From contig SJOL01006595.1 in assembly GCA_004794785.1 (NCBI GenBank), forward strand, positions 664,226 to 728,225: 64,000 bases of DNA, given 5' to 3'. Numbering within the stretch: position 1 is the first letter of the stretch; each line of letters begins with the position of its first letter. Under the pieces are notes generated by a model. That model did no database searches and had not been told where the DNA came from. It saw only the letters and a program-made list of their open reading frames with translations. This DNA is from Opisthorchis felineus. Taxonomy: Eukaryota > Platyhelminthes > Trematoda > Opisthorchiida > Opisthorchiidae. This document shows positions 1 to 12,607 of this stretch, piece after piece. The position numbers and the translations under genes are program-made.

Positions 1-3000
1 TATTCACTGTGCAGATTCGTGAGCTGATTCGTGCTCGATGAAAATGCATTCTCGTGCGTCATCATTAGTTGCGCTCTTTTTAAATGAAATTGGGATGTAG
101 CTGGATAACCGGAAACCGGTGTGCACTGAGCCACACGCGTATCGTTCGCCAGTCAAGCGATGTGACCTGTTGGACCTATTCGGACCACGGTTCACGTGGG
201 GCAGAATGTGAATAACACGGATGTCCAGTTTACAGTGTCGAATATTGACTTGTGTTTCTGTCCAGTTGGTTCAGGATGTCAGAAACATCAGCTTCACATT
301 TAGGGATAACTCTGTGTGTATAAGGACTAATGTCACCAGCGATATGGAGATAAGACGTCAGTGGTTGTATGAGGCACATCCGTGATATTTGGAGTCATCA
401 ATAAATGACAACATTAAATACCCTGTAGGTGGTTTTCCTCTGTAGAAGAACCTTTCCAGTTTGATGAACAAAGCCTTCATCGTACGAAAACGTCTCTAGC
501 CGCATTGGGTAACTGACTGACATGTAGAATCTCTGGACACGCAAGATGATTCGAAGCTTTTGAAGAAGCTATATTTTTCAAAGTTAAGCCCATTGCTAAA
601 TTGTTTTCTGGAATTTAAATATTGCAATTGGACGCGTATTGTTCCCAGCTTTGCGTAGTCCTCTTGGTATATTTTATGGGCATCAAGCTAATGAGACTTG
701 CAGCTGAAGATGTGAAATAAAAGATGAAGTCTGGATAGTAGTATTAATCAGTAATTGATACATTGCAACTTACCGTGGGGATTCGACTTTGCAGAATGGT
801 ACAGTGGTTCGCGCAAGTGGATACGGTTGATTTCAAGTATGACGAACAACGTCTTATCTGAAGCCTTACTGGTGGTTTCATACGGTCCTTCTAGCAGATC
901 CTTCCTCGATGTATACGAGCCTTAGAAGCATGTTAATTCACGACTATAGGTATGCATAATGCAGTGGAATACCAATAAATAATAATCGTATAAAAGTTTC
1001 CACAACATGCGCAGTTAATGCAAGTCAAATAGCTGACTCTGTTTACTGGGCATGCATGCACCAGAATGTGGAATGCACAAAGGTTTTTCGTCAATGATCA
1101 AGGTATTTTATCTACATTTCACTAATCTCAATCTGTGGGAGAAAGTACGTTTTTCGGCCTGAGTTTGATAGTGTTTGTACAAACCTTGGTTAGTACGTTT
1201 TGAGTGCACTCGGTACTTTTGATTTATATTTGACCAGTTGCTCTCCATTTGTTCACCAAAGCTCTCATTCTTACAAGCAAGTAGTAAAGTCTACGGAACC
1301 ATTTCGGAATTCGCTTAAAAACAGAAGGCATCCTGTAAGCCTTTATGGTGGGCCAAATTACTTACCACAGGATTGTGTCTATGTTAATATCTTGCAAGCA
1401 ATAACGGCACCATGCAATTACCTAGAGTGAGTAGCACTTAAAATCACATTTCTGACTGAAGAATACTCTGACGTTGGTAAACAGTGCATTCACGTTGCAC
1501 TTTCCAGTGGAGTGCAGGCAAATGTTATTATGATTAGTTTATTTCATCTCACTTTTCTCTAGCAAACTACCAAATGGAGCTCCACCATTTGTCTGCACAT
1601 ATAAACCCACTTCATCGGTTTGACGCTTCCCTTTTCACGTCAGGCAAGTTTTACGTTCAAATTACTATCCTGAAATTACGCTACTTGTGTTTGGAATAGG
1701 TTATACTCAGCTGTTCCAGATTTGTGCTTTCTTTTTGTGCTACATAACTGAAATTTGCCATTCCAGGTCATGAATTAGCCAGTGGCTGTCATGGCGAGCG
1801 CTGCAAAGACTGAAGCCGTCAAGTGAACAGCTTGCAAGACAAAACAGAAGCATAACATCATATAATCACACTGCCTGAAATGCAGTAGGGGCTGCTGGCT
1901 GACAAGATATCTGTTCGGCTTGTTGCTCATGGTGAGCTGATGTTGGTGTGCTACAAGATTATTCGCATAGGCTATACCTTCTTTTTCTCCTGTAACCCGT
2001 CGTCGTTTATGCTATTTTGCAGACATACTACGTGATTAAAGTTTCATTTTCGCCGATTTCGATGCTAGTTAAAATGAAGGGTTCAAGAACGTAGTCAGGC
2101 TTGACGTATTTTAAACTCTGTTTGATGTTTGCGTCTATCTAGTTAGACATGTCCGTTTAAAACGTTTCCAAACAAGGATGAAAAACGCCAACTTTCCTTC
2201 ATTTTTTGTTAGTTTCTGAAAGTGGAAAACCAAGACTATTCCTCGGTGGGAACAAAAATAGTTACTCCCTCTCAATACAACAATAACCGGAAATAATATT
2301 TATTGTCAAGCTATATAAAACGAGAACGGCCGGTTCGTTTGTGACTTCTGACATCTTCCATGAGAGCTGTTTTTGGAAAATTGTGGTGGCAAATGATAAC
2401 CATGGTCGCTTTTCAAGTGTGTACGTTCGACTTTTATTTGTAACAGTATGATGAAATATAATTGTACTAGTCACCTGGACTCTGGAAATGTACGGGGAAA
2501 ATCCATTTAACGTGCATAATCACTTAGCCGCAAACGGTAATGAAGAGTTCCTTGATACTGATTGCTACACTCACACGTAAAACTAAAACCAGTCCATTTT
2601 TGTTGGTTCCAGTTTTTCATCAGCATATGAAGAAAGTTTTTCCAAACATCACGCAGAACAAAAGCGAGGCATTCACCCGAACTATGTAGTCCGTAATCTT
2701 TTGTAGAGTGCACTTCATGCATTGACATCTTCCAATAAATAGTTTGGTTACATCGCCTTTCATCTGTTTTCGTTTTTTTCACCATAATGGTTACACTGCC
2801 ATCAATTGTTAGACCGGCAGTCATGCGCTGTTAAATACTGTTTCAACATCTTCAGTCACCTTTCGGATGGAGAGGTGGGCTAGCAAAGCCGGCAGTCGGC
2901 GGATAAAAGTAATACTGTTTAAATGTGAAATATATTTATAATTTTCGCACAAGACTATATGCACACCGAAAGTGAGAATGTTCTTCGTTGTACAGGTGTA

Positions 3001-3504
3001 TAAATAAAAGACAGTGATTTCAAGGTGCTTTCAACTGAGCCGTTTTACTTTTTTTAATATGCGAACATCTATATGATACGCCTATAATTAGATCATCAGT
3101 ATTCTGACCTCGAATGTGTGCTTGATGCATGGCTTTGTTCTTGTGTATATCATCCTATTAGTAGCTACATGCTGCATTCTAGTCTTTCATCGTCTGCTGG
3201 TCAAGCCAATTTAGTGATCTTCATTTCGATTAATTCGTCGTCCTTTCTGACAGTTTTCCTGTTCACTATTCCAAACAAAGGACACCACCGCATCAAAAAT
3301 TATTATTTGATGTTTTCTGTATGTGGCTCCGGTCATGAGGAAGTCATTCTGGATTATACGAAAGGTGGCTTTAACTTTACCTAGTCAAATGTTCAATAAT
3401 ATTTGTGTTATTAGCCCTTAGCCTAACTCTAAAATATATTACAAACCCAGTGTGTTTTACTGCTCACAATCATAGTGATGTATACGATACTAAGGTGTTC
3501 GCAA
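1..3504. other. Gene-free stretch, nothing recognised
   Basis: Short open frames occur on both strands (for example 2507-2824 minus, 105 codons, and 3118-3384 plus, 88 codons). None shows a motif, a convincing splice-bounded exon or similarity to another part of the window. The right end may contain an unrecognised 5' part of the Penelope-like element that becomes readable at about 3.5 kb. Confidence 0.5.
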
Positions 3505-3580
3505 CGGCTTGTACAGATTTGTCCTACTACTAAGGAGGATACCGGTAGCTGACAGATAGCTAAAGTAGCGCAAATGAATG

Positions 3581-3720
3581 TCCAAAATCAGGATTTACTG
3601 CCGAAGTGGTGATGCAGTAACTAGAAACCATGGTGCTGTCATTTAACACTCCAGAACTACAGATCCATTACAAGGATGACAAGTTTGTCATCTTGAAACT
3701 AGATTAAGCAAAACATGCGC
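3581..3720 (+). pseudogene. PLE reverse transcriptase palm fragment with YKDD box
   Basis: One frame reads SGFTAEVVMQ, a stop, then LETMVLSFNTPEL and HYKDDKFVILK. PLE reverse transcriptases carry SGFIAE...LQ.LE about twenty residues ahead of the metal-binding RYVDDTFVI strand, so both spacing and flanks fit. The catalytic pair DD is kept but the preceding valine is a lysine. With the in-frame stop and the downstream frame changes, this cannot be a working enzyme. The next readable family block (LLFDVL, about 3910) lies further away than the family spacing, which suggests a small insertion or local scrambling between them. Confidence 0.6.
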
Positions 3721-4292
3721 ATGAATACCCACGCTAGTTGAAGATTTGAAATATACAACCGAACAACAACAAACGACCAAATAAGTTTCGTGGCTGCTTT
3801 AACGAACACGAAGGTGGATGGAAGTCATAAAACATGTGTATGCAGTTGAGAGACACGTGTGGATCAAATAATGATCTGTGACAGGAACCACCTAAGGAAT
3901 CACAAGATGAGCTGCTTTTCGACGTTCTTTAGCAGGGTGCAGTCAACTTGTATCCCCATAGAACTAAAAAAAGAAAGACAACAAGGTACTCTGAGTATTT
4001 CTGAATAACAGATATCCAAAGAACCTTGTCGGCAGTAGCTTGAGTTGGATACTTCAACGGCGGAAAAATATTACCAAACAAATTGTTATACCTTACATCA
4101 AGAATAGCTCTCTTAGTTAATCAGGTGGCTGTTGATCTGTTCGCCGATCATAGCGATTACCTTGCAGACTTTACGTAAATATTTGAGGAGACATATCGGT
4201 TCTCTGTTGGATGAGTACGCTGAGGATACTTCCTCGGATGGTGACGAAACGTCTTCGAATCAATTGCCTCGACGAAAAGATCAACAGCCACC

Positions 4293-4574
4293 TGATCAGA
4301 TACTGATGAATGCATCCGTCCTACCGATATTCTAAGACATTACGGCCAAGAAAGCACAGTGAGAGTATCAGATCAAAAGCGTATCTTCGCAGGCCAGAAG
4401 CCATTTGCATCTTTACGGAAACGGATCTCTAGATTGAAGGACAGCACCGAAGAAAATAAGAGAAACAATGTGATATACTTAATCAAGTGCATCAGCTGCA
4501 ACAAGTTTTTTCTGGAAAAACCGGCATACCAGCAAGCGTACACAATGCGGCCATCAGAAGACATGACTCTCTAA
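4293..4574 (+). pseudogene. GIY-YIG endonuclease of the Penelope-like element
   Basis: The frame opens after a stop at 4293 and reads through PTDILRHYG, a basic linker ending in RLKDSTEE, then NNVIYLIKCISCNKFFLEK. This is the family's KD linker followed by the GIY-YIG core (usual form VVYKIxCxxCNxxYIGET), with the YIG strand degraded to FFLE. An overlapping frame keeps RRHDSL, and a third frame from about 4590 keeps GHNFNLED, ETQ and NPRSI, the C-terminal helix region that normally reads NPxSINR. The domain would nick DNA for target-primed integration. It is inactive here because of frameshifts and the lost YIG residues. Confidence 0.68.
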
Positions 4575-4790
4575 CCTAGATCTACATATATGGGGAAAAT
4601 AAGGTCATAACTTTAATCTGGAAGACAAAAAATCTTGGTATATGGAGACGCAAGACGTTGAAGGGAATCTTCGGATGCACGGTAATCCACGGAGTATTTG
4701 ATCGACCGACACGTACTGGGTTCAACTTATTCACCACAGCGTGTAATGCCTCAACCAGGCTTTTCAAACAGAGGTTATTACCGGACTAGT

Positions 4791-6679
4791 AAATCAAGAA
4801 ACCTGACGCTCCTTGTGGTGACATCAACTAAAGCCAGAAAGTAGAGGCCAGAGAGATCAAGTACAAAGGTCACTCGAACACCGACCTATGGACGACAGCA
4901 TGAGAGACCAAGCTCGAAATCAATATTTCACCGACAAACCAGAAAACGTTATGACAGCCCTCCAAAAAACAGTTGTAATAGGAGGCCAGCCCCGGCTAAC
5001 AGTGGATAATTTATTACTGTCGCAAGCACTGACGCATTATTGCGCCTCCTTCAAGCCCTAATAACGCACAAAAGATATCGACTAGAATAGTGGTGAAACG
5101 TTTGGGATAGAATTGTTCGGCTCAGTAAACAAGCCAACGGCCAAGGCTTGTTCTGTCAGACACTAACTGACCCCTGAAAAGAAGTTTAACCTAAGAGGAC
5201 ACCAGTGGGAAAACTGCAACCTGGATACCCACTTAAATTATCCTAGCTTTGATCAGATTTTTACGAAAATTCAACCAGTATCTGTCATTCAGGAAACCAC
5301 AAGTCACCATTTTAGCTGTCAGCTTCTCAGCACCGTGAATTTTTCAGACGAAAGACAGAAAGGCGTCAGTTGTTTGGCTGAAAAGTTCTTTACACAGCGG
5401 AAATCAAGTGAAAGGCAACACTAGCGCGACACTAGCACAACGAAGTTTCTCTGTCGGATATGCATACACATTATTTTCCACACATGGACTACCCGTAAAC
5501 TGCCCAGTAGGCACCAAATCTGCCACTCAGTCTGACAGTCTGAATTACAAGCTCGTTTGATGTACCAGACAGCTGAACAGTGGATACAAATGGACATGCA
5601 AGAAACAATTACCTGTGAACGAATGCACATAAAGATTGGGGATATTTTAAATCCAAAACGTCACTCCTATTCAATATACTGCAGATAATGCGCAAAAGTC
5701 ATATAAGCCGATTCTCCTTACTCAGTTAGCCAGTCGAATAAATCGGGTTGACGGAAATTTGTTAACAAAAATACCTCTTCCTACGGGAGAGTTTTGCTTA
5801 CTGTAGATAATAACAGCTTCCCAGTTTTTATGATCTAACTTGAAAGGGAAATATTAAAGTGGCCTTCTCCCAGGTACATCAGTCGGCTGTCACAAATACA
5901 CGACCGGTTCTGTTCTCTTCCACAAACTTACAACGATGGGACATCCCATCCTATGGTAACAATGGCGGAAAATAAGATAAGGTAACGCACCATGCCTCGT
6001 CCTTAAAGTTATGATGTGATAATGATCCCCGGCGCGCGTGGGTTGAAGACTACTTAGCAGACAATTTCACAATTCATTAACCTCGGTCCTTTTCACGCGC
6101 TGTTTGCAAGAGGATATTGTGCACTCGTGAGAGCTTTGATTCTCTTCCACGGTTGCCTGCTTGCATGGGAGTTATATTTGTGTACCTGATATCGGACACA
6201 GGAACAATGCGTCACATTCAACGTGAGCAGGACTGTTTTCTGAGGAATCACAGAAGCGCTCGGAACAGGGCAATTAATTGAGTCAATAGTGAAAAAAACA
6301 ATATTATATCCACATCCAATTAACGTAATCTAACGTGCAGTTATATAACCGCAGAACACTGTTCAGAACTGAAAGAAAACCTTCTATAATGGTTTGAAAT
6401 ATCAAATCAGTCACTTAATTCTGAATCTGGACTCGGGGCCAAAATGTTTGGTAATCACTTTGAATTCGTGCAGCATAAGATGGATAGACTGACAACGCCA
6501 TGTACGACAACTGGTTAGGAGTGTTGTGCAACAGCATGTTGCGGTATCTTAATGGTGGTTGGCCTAGAAATTATGCTTCTTCAGCAAGATAAATTATACT
6601 TATTATATAACTCTAACAAACCATGCGTTGTTCCGTAGGAAGATTGAATTACTTATAGCCTCAACATTCAAGTTAACTT
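4791..6679. other. Gene-free stretch with no clear gene
   Basis: About 1.9 kb after the PLE. One stop-free frame of about 85 codons lies at 5167-5421 plus but has no recognisable domain. A sequence at about 5898-5935 vaguely recalls the minus-strand hammerhead module seen at 21.9 and 56.0 kb, but its core is not preserved and I do not call it. Confidence 0.45.
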
Positions 6680-7177
6680 ATGAAGGACTCATGGTCCTTA
6701 CTCATTGGTATTGCCTTGTTTTTCCACAAAAATGAAAGTGGGGCAAAACACAGAACGTGTTGGGAAGATAATGGATTTTATGTTGAATGCATGGAAACAG
6801 AGCCAAATGAAACTTGGTCTGATTTATACTACGTGTTTTTTCTCAAATCTGTCGGATTAGATGTTGAATTTTATCTTCTCGTTCACTGTCTTCCTCAAAA
6901 AGCGCATAAATTCGACTTGACCACCTTAGGAGTAAAATATTTATCCGTGTCAGAATATCGTAGTGACGCTATTTGTCAACCAAATATCTTTAATCATTTA
7001 CTCCTCATCAGTATCAAACCAAAAACTTCAATAACATGCTGTAAACTTTATAAGGGAAGATTACCTTTTTCTCCAATATGCAGTTATAATGTTGTCATCC
7101 CACTTCTACACATAGCAATCTGTTCATTAAGGTTGCTTATTTCACGCCAAAACCCACTCCGATGTAGATCTACATAG
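6680..7177 (+). CDS. Unassigned 165-codon open frame, possible secreted protein or LINE remnant
   Basis: This is the longest uninterrupted frame in the window. An ATG follows directly after an in-frame TAA. The N-terminus MKDSWSLLIGIALFF has a lysine followed by a hydrophobic run, so it could be a short signal peptide. Two N-glycosylation sequons (NES, NET) and several cysteines follow, and a second hydrophobic stretch lies near residues 140-155. No domain was recognised. An alternative is a LINE endonuclease remnant: just upstream another frame reads FRRKIELLIAS, like the start of a CR1-type endonuclease, and LKSVGLDVEF could be part of such a domain. At this base composition one frame of this length in 64 kb is only mildly unexpected, so a chance ORF is possible. 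Confidence 0.3.
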   Translation: MKDSWSLLIGIALFFHKNESGAKHRTCWEDNGFYVECMETEPNETWSDLYYVFFLKSVGLDVEFYLLVHCLPQKAHKFDLTTLGVKYLSVSEYRSDAICQPNIFNHLLLISIKPKTSITCCKLYKGRLPFSPICSYNVVIPLLHIAICSLRLLISRQNPLRCRST

Positions 7178-7456
7178 CAACACTAATTCAGGGAAATCAA
7201 GACCCAAGTTTTTGGGCTCCACTTGGCACAGTTTGATGGGTTGCAATTTGCTCACCCTTACACTGCCCATTTAACTTGCTTACCTTTGTATGTACCTCAA
7301 TTAGTGTAACATACACGTGACCACTACAGGTGCACTGTTTTGCAGACTTTCCTATGCACAGTCTGTCTCTGGTTCCCTAAGATTTTCCTTGCAGTTATTT
7401 GTGTGAAGGATAATGTAGTTGCGCATAAATATTGCACGTTTTTAGTATCCTTTAAA

Positions 7457-7795
7457 CTAACTAATCAAAAAGTGAGTTATTATCAAACTACTTGAGGACA
7501 TCACTTTTGAACAATGGTTTTCCATACATGTTTTATTTGGATCTTGCCTAAGCACACCGAAAACAATATATTTGTTTAAAATTTGATGAGGCAGCGAATA
7601 AGTGGGGTTAATCATTTCTCCAGTGCATCCTGTAACGTGAAAGTCGTCAACAGAACTGGAGATCATTTTTCTGAAGACTTGGTGAGTGAATGGTGTCACA
7701 AAGAGGGAGGATCTTATATGTGTTTCGTACAACGGATGAGGTGTATTCCAGTCAGATGAGGCAGTTGTTAGTGATAGGAGAGGGCAGTTTCCCAT
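7457..7795 (-). CDS. Unassigned 112-codon open frame
   Basis: The frame starts at an ATG and runs to a stop. It contains FRKMISSSVDDFHVTGCTGEM, rich in Ser and Thr, with no membrane segment or recognised motif. I cannot tell whether it is an exon, a retroelement fragment or chance, and no splice-site evidence decides it. Confidence 0.12.
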   Translation of the reverse strand: MGNCPLLSLTTASSDWNTPHPLYETHIRSSLFVTPFTHQVFRKMISSSVDDFHVTGCTGEMINPTYSLPHQILNKYIVFGVLRQDPNKTCMENHCSKVMSSSSLIITHFLIS

Positions 7796-8130
7796 ATAAT
7801 TCCGGGTTAGTCAAATTTGGTTTAGATAGATGAGACGACAATCGCTAACGTGCCTAAATGTACTATTTGCTTCGTTATGTATTCTGCTGAAAAGTTTTGT
7901 TTTTGTTGCAGAAGAGCAAAGGAGACTGTCTGATCACGAAGTCCATGAAATATGATAAAATAATATTCTATGTGATGTTCAGTACTTAATACTGTTTTTT
8001 ATTTCTACCATTTATGTTTCCGGAAAACCGTGTGGGTGACATTTGACGGAAACACTTGTCCCTTATAGTTCCTCATAAAGAAGCACTTCTTGCCTTGACA
8101 AATCTCAGCTGTCAGGTCTACCTTACAGGT

Positions 8131-8152
8131 AGATTGAGACAAGATTGAGACA
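8131..8152. repeat. Perfect tandem duplication of an 11-mer
   Basis: AGATTGAGACA occurs twice in direct succession, directly downstream of a short inverted repeat (TCTACCT...AGGTAGA) at about 8118-8134. Confidence 0.85.
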
Positions 8153-10567
8153 GTATGTTGACATGGCAACCATCATTATTGGCGATCTGTTTCGGAGTTG
8201 TACAACGCCAAAAGTTTTCGCTCTAAGTCCAGGTTATAGAATAATATTTGATACATCACCACAAGTCTATTTCCCTATGTGTATTGTCAGTCGCGACAGC
8301 CTTAAAGAAGCCTTCTTTCGTGAACGACATTACACTTGAGACTGAAGGTTGTCAAGTCTCATTATCCTATTCTAGGTAAGGTTCTTCCTAACACTTTTAT
8401 GGGATGGTTTTGCCTTCGTTTGAAAGAATCCCGACCACTTTTTTGGTTTTCCGACAGTAGAGTGAAATTATCTTATGCGTTACTTGAGGCAAAGGCTCTC
8501 CTTAATAAATAGCAACGATTGAGAGCGAAAAATCCTTCTGGATAAGCTTAGCAATTCTTTCGTTTATGCGCGATTACGATCTGAAGAATAACCTCGGTGC
8601 AGGAAAGGCACTTTCAGCCAATCACACAAAGTGTGGTTTTTATAAGGACGTTTAAAAGTGAACCACTTATTTTGCAAGTCAGCGTACTCTACAGAAAGTC
8701 TTTAATGAACGCGCGACGTGAATGAGTATGCAATGTTGTTTGGAACCATACACATGTGAATCGCTCCATTAAAAAACCTCACAGATAGGGGAACTACGCA
8801 TATGAGAGTACGCTTCACCAATAAGTGCATGAAATCCCCACAACTCAGGGCTTGTTTGTTTAGGTGCGACAGTGGTTATTCTTCTGTTTGTTGAACTCCA
8901 TTAGGACTATGACCTGCGGTCTGTCAACCCATTACAGTGGCGATAACCTGAAAGCCACCGGTAAAACATGTAAAATCTCGTTGCATAAAATAAAAAGACA
9001 TCCATCGAAAGCCAAAGGAGACACTTTATCATGGGAAAAAAGCAAATATGGCAAACTACAAGTAGCCATAAAAATCATTTGGCTTTAGACCACGGGCATT
9101 GAAGATTGTGGGCGTAATTGCAACACAGCAATATTCCTTGTAGGGACACACGCCCATCTAATAGCCTTAACATCTGTAAAATTCCACAAAAATTTTGGGT
9201 TAATTCAGTTTTTCGTAAGAGTGCTTTAAAAGTGTTCTCGACGGGATGAGAGCAGAGCGATTACAGACAGCTGAAGAGTAAGGTGGAAGATTATTTTGCG
9301 GTAGTTTGAGAAACTCAATTTACTTGAACTTCCTTACTTTGACGGACATTATCGGATGTTTTGGCGTCACTCGAAGCACATTTAAACAAACTGTTAATTT
9401 TAAACTGTTAACCGTTGGTTAGATGCTGGTGTAGTGCCTCGAACTGCAAAGATTTTACTTGTAGTTTTCATCAGTATACATCCTAATATTTATGGGTTGC
9501 CATTAAAATTACCCATGTTTTACCATAAGTACACTTTTGCAACAGTCATGGTCATTAGAAACTCCCTGCTGCTTCTTTAAATAATTGCACCTATACAGTG
9601 CTTTGGTGGCAAATAACTAAGTCAGCTAGTCATATGGATAGTGAGCTGACGCGTCCGTCCTAAGATTTCTCACATTATATTTGTCCTTCTAACATATACG
9701 CGTTGCAAACTACGACGATAGCAAAAGTACCCTTTCACACATCTCCTTGACTGGCACAAAAAGGAAATAAAACTAATCAAAACAGGCAGTAAACGTATAG
9801 CTACATAATAGTATCCAGCACCCAGGATCAAGTATGATAAAGCTAGCCTTTTTTTGATAAATCGCGTAAAGCCAGCAAACGATCGTTCAGCCAAGCGAAA
9901 ATCAATGTCGATGAGCAATCAGAATGCAAATTATGTATGGAAATTCAAGGGAAATTCAACACAACTATGTGCACAGCAAAGTGTGGGAGGTATTAATTTA
10001 GGTACAAGCCTTGAAAATTACTTCATTGTCTAACCACTTTTGCCCTGTCCACAACAAACAAACTGATCGCACACTGAGGTAGATTGGCTTAGAGTAATGC
10101 GTGTATACTGATCTCTTTGTGTTGGCTTGTGATATAAACCAGCTTGTTCTCCGGCCACTAACCTGTCAGCAGCTGATCATCCTGTTGAATTTCACATGTA
10201 TTAGATGTATCTGGATTGGAACTTAGAAAGGATGTGGAACCGATTTAACTACTACACATTATAGACGTATCGTTAACTGCCATGACACTCAGAAGTTTTT
10301 ATTGCACTAAGCAATATCGTATTTCGAATTGTGGACATAAATATACCTGACAGCCTGGAATCAACTGAAAAGCACGATAGGCTTACAGTAAACCCACTAT
10401 CTGGTTCAGTGTCCATCAGTATGGGTTGCAAAATAGGTTTTGTTTTGTATTCAGCTCTTCTCTAGGCTTAGAACATGACAAGTGTTTGTCTCGCTTAACA
10501 TCATTTTATGGTAAAGCATAAAGGCAAGACTATATTGGACGGGAAAAATATGGCTGTACAAACGAGC

Positions 10568-10598
<31 letters not shown>
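10568..10598. repeat. TA dinucleotide microsatellite
   Basis: An alternating AT run interrupted once by TG at about 10583-10584. Confidence 0.95.
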
Positions 10599-11439
10599 AA
10601 TGGAGTCCCTTGCACACTGTCTCAACTCCAGCTTGGCATATGTACGGAGAGGAACTAATAACAAATAAAATATGTTCAGTTGCCTGACAGCCGTATGAGT
10701 GTTCAGAACTCCGAGAGGCGGGTTGTCAGTGATGTATCAATATTTGTATAGCGCTAGCCAGTTCATGCCTCTTCAGGTTGTTTGACGTCATCTTGTTGTA
10801 GGAGTTCCTTACTGTTGCCGGATGACAGTGTTTTAGCAATGCTTTATATAAATGTGAAAATATCAGCAAGTCTGAACGGGATTTTGCGAAACATGCCTCG
10901 ACGTTTTTGTGGTTATGTTTACACGCTTGGACGGGAAGTCATGTGTGCCGGTAATTAACCGATGATCTACAACATGCCATTTAGAGACGTTGCCACTTAT
11001 TTCTACTAACTATGAAGCTGCTACTACCTTGACTTATTTTTATCCTAGGTTTACCCAGCAGTGTAAAACTGTCCTAGACAACTTTTCCGAGTGCACGAGA
11101 GGTTTTTACAGTTGAGGATCATTAGGATGAAACCTGATAACTCTGACCTAGACCAGTATGATCGGTGAATTGTAGTCTCTGAATAAGAATAACAAAAGAA
11201 TTCAGCGGTGGCGAGGATGTACATTATGAGTGTCCCAGCTGCACGGCAGCCTTGGGTTAACACCTGACCTTTCCCACCGCACACAGCGTTCAACCTGCAT
11301 CCAAACAATGCCAAAGTCAATGTTATTTGACAATGTTCCCAAAATAGAACTTTTTTCTTTTCTGGAAGACATCAGAATTCCTCTTAAAAATCTAAATACC
11401 CATTAGAACTGTTGCTTCCTCCACTATGGCGATGTCACT

Positions 11440-11830
11440 TCTAGGTGTTCCCAATGCAATGAAAAAGAATGCGGACGCGAGATAACTTTGAAGAACATCT
11501 CCACTTCGAGGTTTCCACAAAAGGACAACTTGGAACTAGCCACTCCATGAGTAAATAATCAAATGTTTATACGATAGAACCATGAACCTGGAAACACGTA
11601 CAAGAGATGTAAAAAGTGCCCCAAAATTTGTCTCTATCGATCATCACGATATATTAGCCACCCGAAAAGTAAGCAGCATTAAGACCATAATTCTGCATTT
11701 AACTCACACCCCGGGAAACAACGGCTGAGCTTTGATTATTGCCACTTTGGATAAATAGATGAAGCTCCGGATTCATGAAACCCGCTGCCGAACATTTTTG
11801 GGTAATGTGCCTGGGCAAGCATTTTTCGAA
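11440..11830 (+). mobile_element. Probable PLE endonuclease remnant
   Basis: One frame reads YKRCKKCPKICLY at about 11601-11640, like the GIY-YIG entry C..C...YIG. After stops it reads HNSAFNSHPGK, then SFDYCHFG, then IDEAPDS.NPLPNI up to about 11785. This matches the order in PLE endonucleases: C..C core, a SAxxxH helix, an H.FD(Y/W) strand, then the EAWHS..NxIN helix. The sequence is not the same subfamily as the copies at 4.3 or 51 kb. A second cysteine cluster (CSQCNEKECG) upstream at about 11440 does not fit the PLE pattern and is unexplained. Stops interrupt the frame, so it is non-functional. Confidence 0.38.
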
Positions 11831-12607
11831 TTCCACAAAAATTCCGCAAAATTACCACAGTGACTGCTTCATCTTCGGCTATTTTTAACTAAATCAAGAA
11901 GCACGACCACCGATGTAATTTCTGCAGTTAATTTATGAACTCATTGAAAATTAATAGAGCAGTTGAGCAATCGCAACGCACCGGTTTTTCTAGATCCTCT
12001 CCGTTGCAGCGACATCTTTTGAGATTGCATCATATTTTAAGTGCAGTGGCAGTTATAGCTTTGAAACCATAATTAAACCGTTGGTCTGGAATATGCATGC
12101 CTTTTGTTGTTCTGCTGTAATTTCAGTCAGAAACGGAGGTTCCCACCAAATCATTCCAGCATTTTTGTGATGTTTAAAATTGCAGCGGGCGTTTAAATTG
12201 AATTCTGTTTGTAGCAATCACAATTTCACGCGAAATCCTGAAGTGTTGGCGGTTACGTGAGCAGAGATTGTTGGCCCACCTGATTCACTCTTGGAACGTT
12301 TCACATTGCGACACACAAAGACGGGTCATCAAAAGCAAACCGAGTTTACGCACTTGAAGCTCTAGTAGTCTCCACTATGGAATTTGGTTAAGCCAGACCT
12401 GGCCTGCATTGGCCATTTTTACTCATCTAGTGTCAGTGCATGTCCTAAATATCCTCTTGTGTCTGAAAGAAATGAAGTTTAATGTTCATTTTTTCAAATA
12501 AAGACCGTGTGTTGGCACGTTGTGTTTTTAAGGGATGTTTTTGCGGGGATCTACGTTTTACGTTACCTTTTTAGGCATGAAGTGAAGATCTCAACAAATA
12601 TCCGGCA

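Larger units (their letters stand above)
3505..4790 (+). mobile_element. Decayed Penelope-like element, RT palm to GIY-YIG endonuclease
   Basis: Penelope-like elements encode one polyprotein with a reverse transcriptase followed by a GIY-YIG nuclease. Reading across frameshifts, the order seen is as follows. A GTPMGSP-like strand with SGFTAEVVMQ lies at about 3575-3620. LETMVL and then HYKDDKFVILK, a degenerate RYVDDTFVI catalytic box, lie at about 3620-3700. A short LLFDVL block lies at about 3910, matching the family's FLDVL. A linker PTDILRHYG at about 4320 precedes the GIY-YIG domain to about 4575. A C-terminal block HNFNLED...NPRSI in a third frame reaches about 4720. At least three frame changes and many stops show that the copy is dead. 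The left boundary is unknown; no terminal repeat was found. It could be a very old insertion in an intron or in intergenic DNA. Confidence 0.72.
7178..11439. other. Gene-free stretch with minor repeats
   Basis: No gene was recognised. A minus-strand frame at 7457-7795 (112 codons) is open but unassigned. A perfect tandem 11-mer pair lies at 8131-8152 and a TA microsatellite at 10568-10598. Other open frames here (8145, 8864, 9670, 11051) are short and featureless. Confidence 0.5.

Noticed and set aside
46..195. Short terminal ORF on the minus strand at the window start
   Set aside because: 63 codons with no motif, and the frame length is within chance expectation.
5898..5935. ACGACCGG-containing segment resembling the minus-strand hammerhead module
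   Set aside because: GAACCGGTCGTG fits the 3' half, but the CUGAUGA core and helix II are not recognisable, and the CTGAAAA/TCTTCG flank seen in the other copies is missing.
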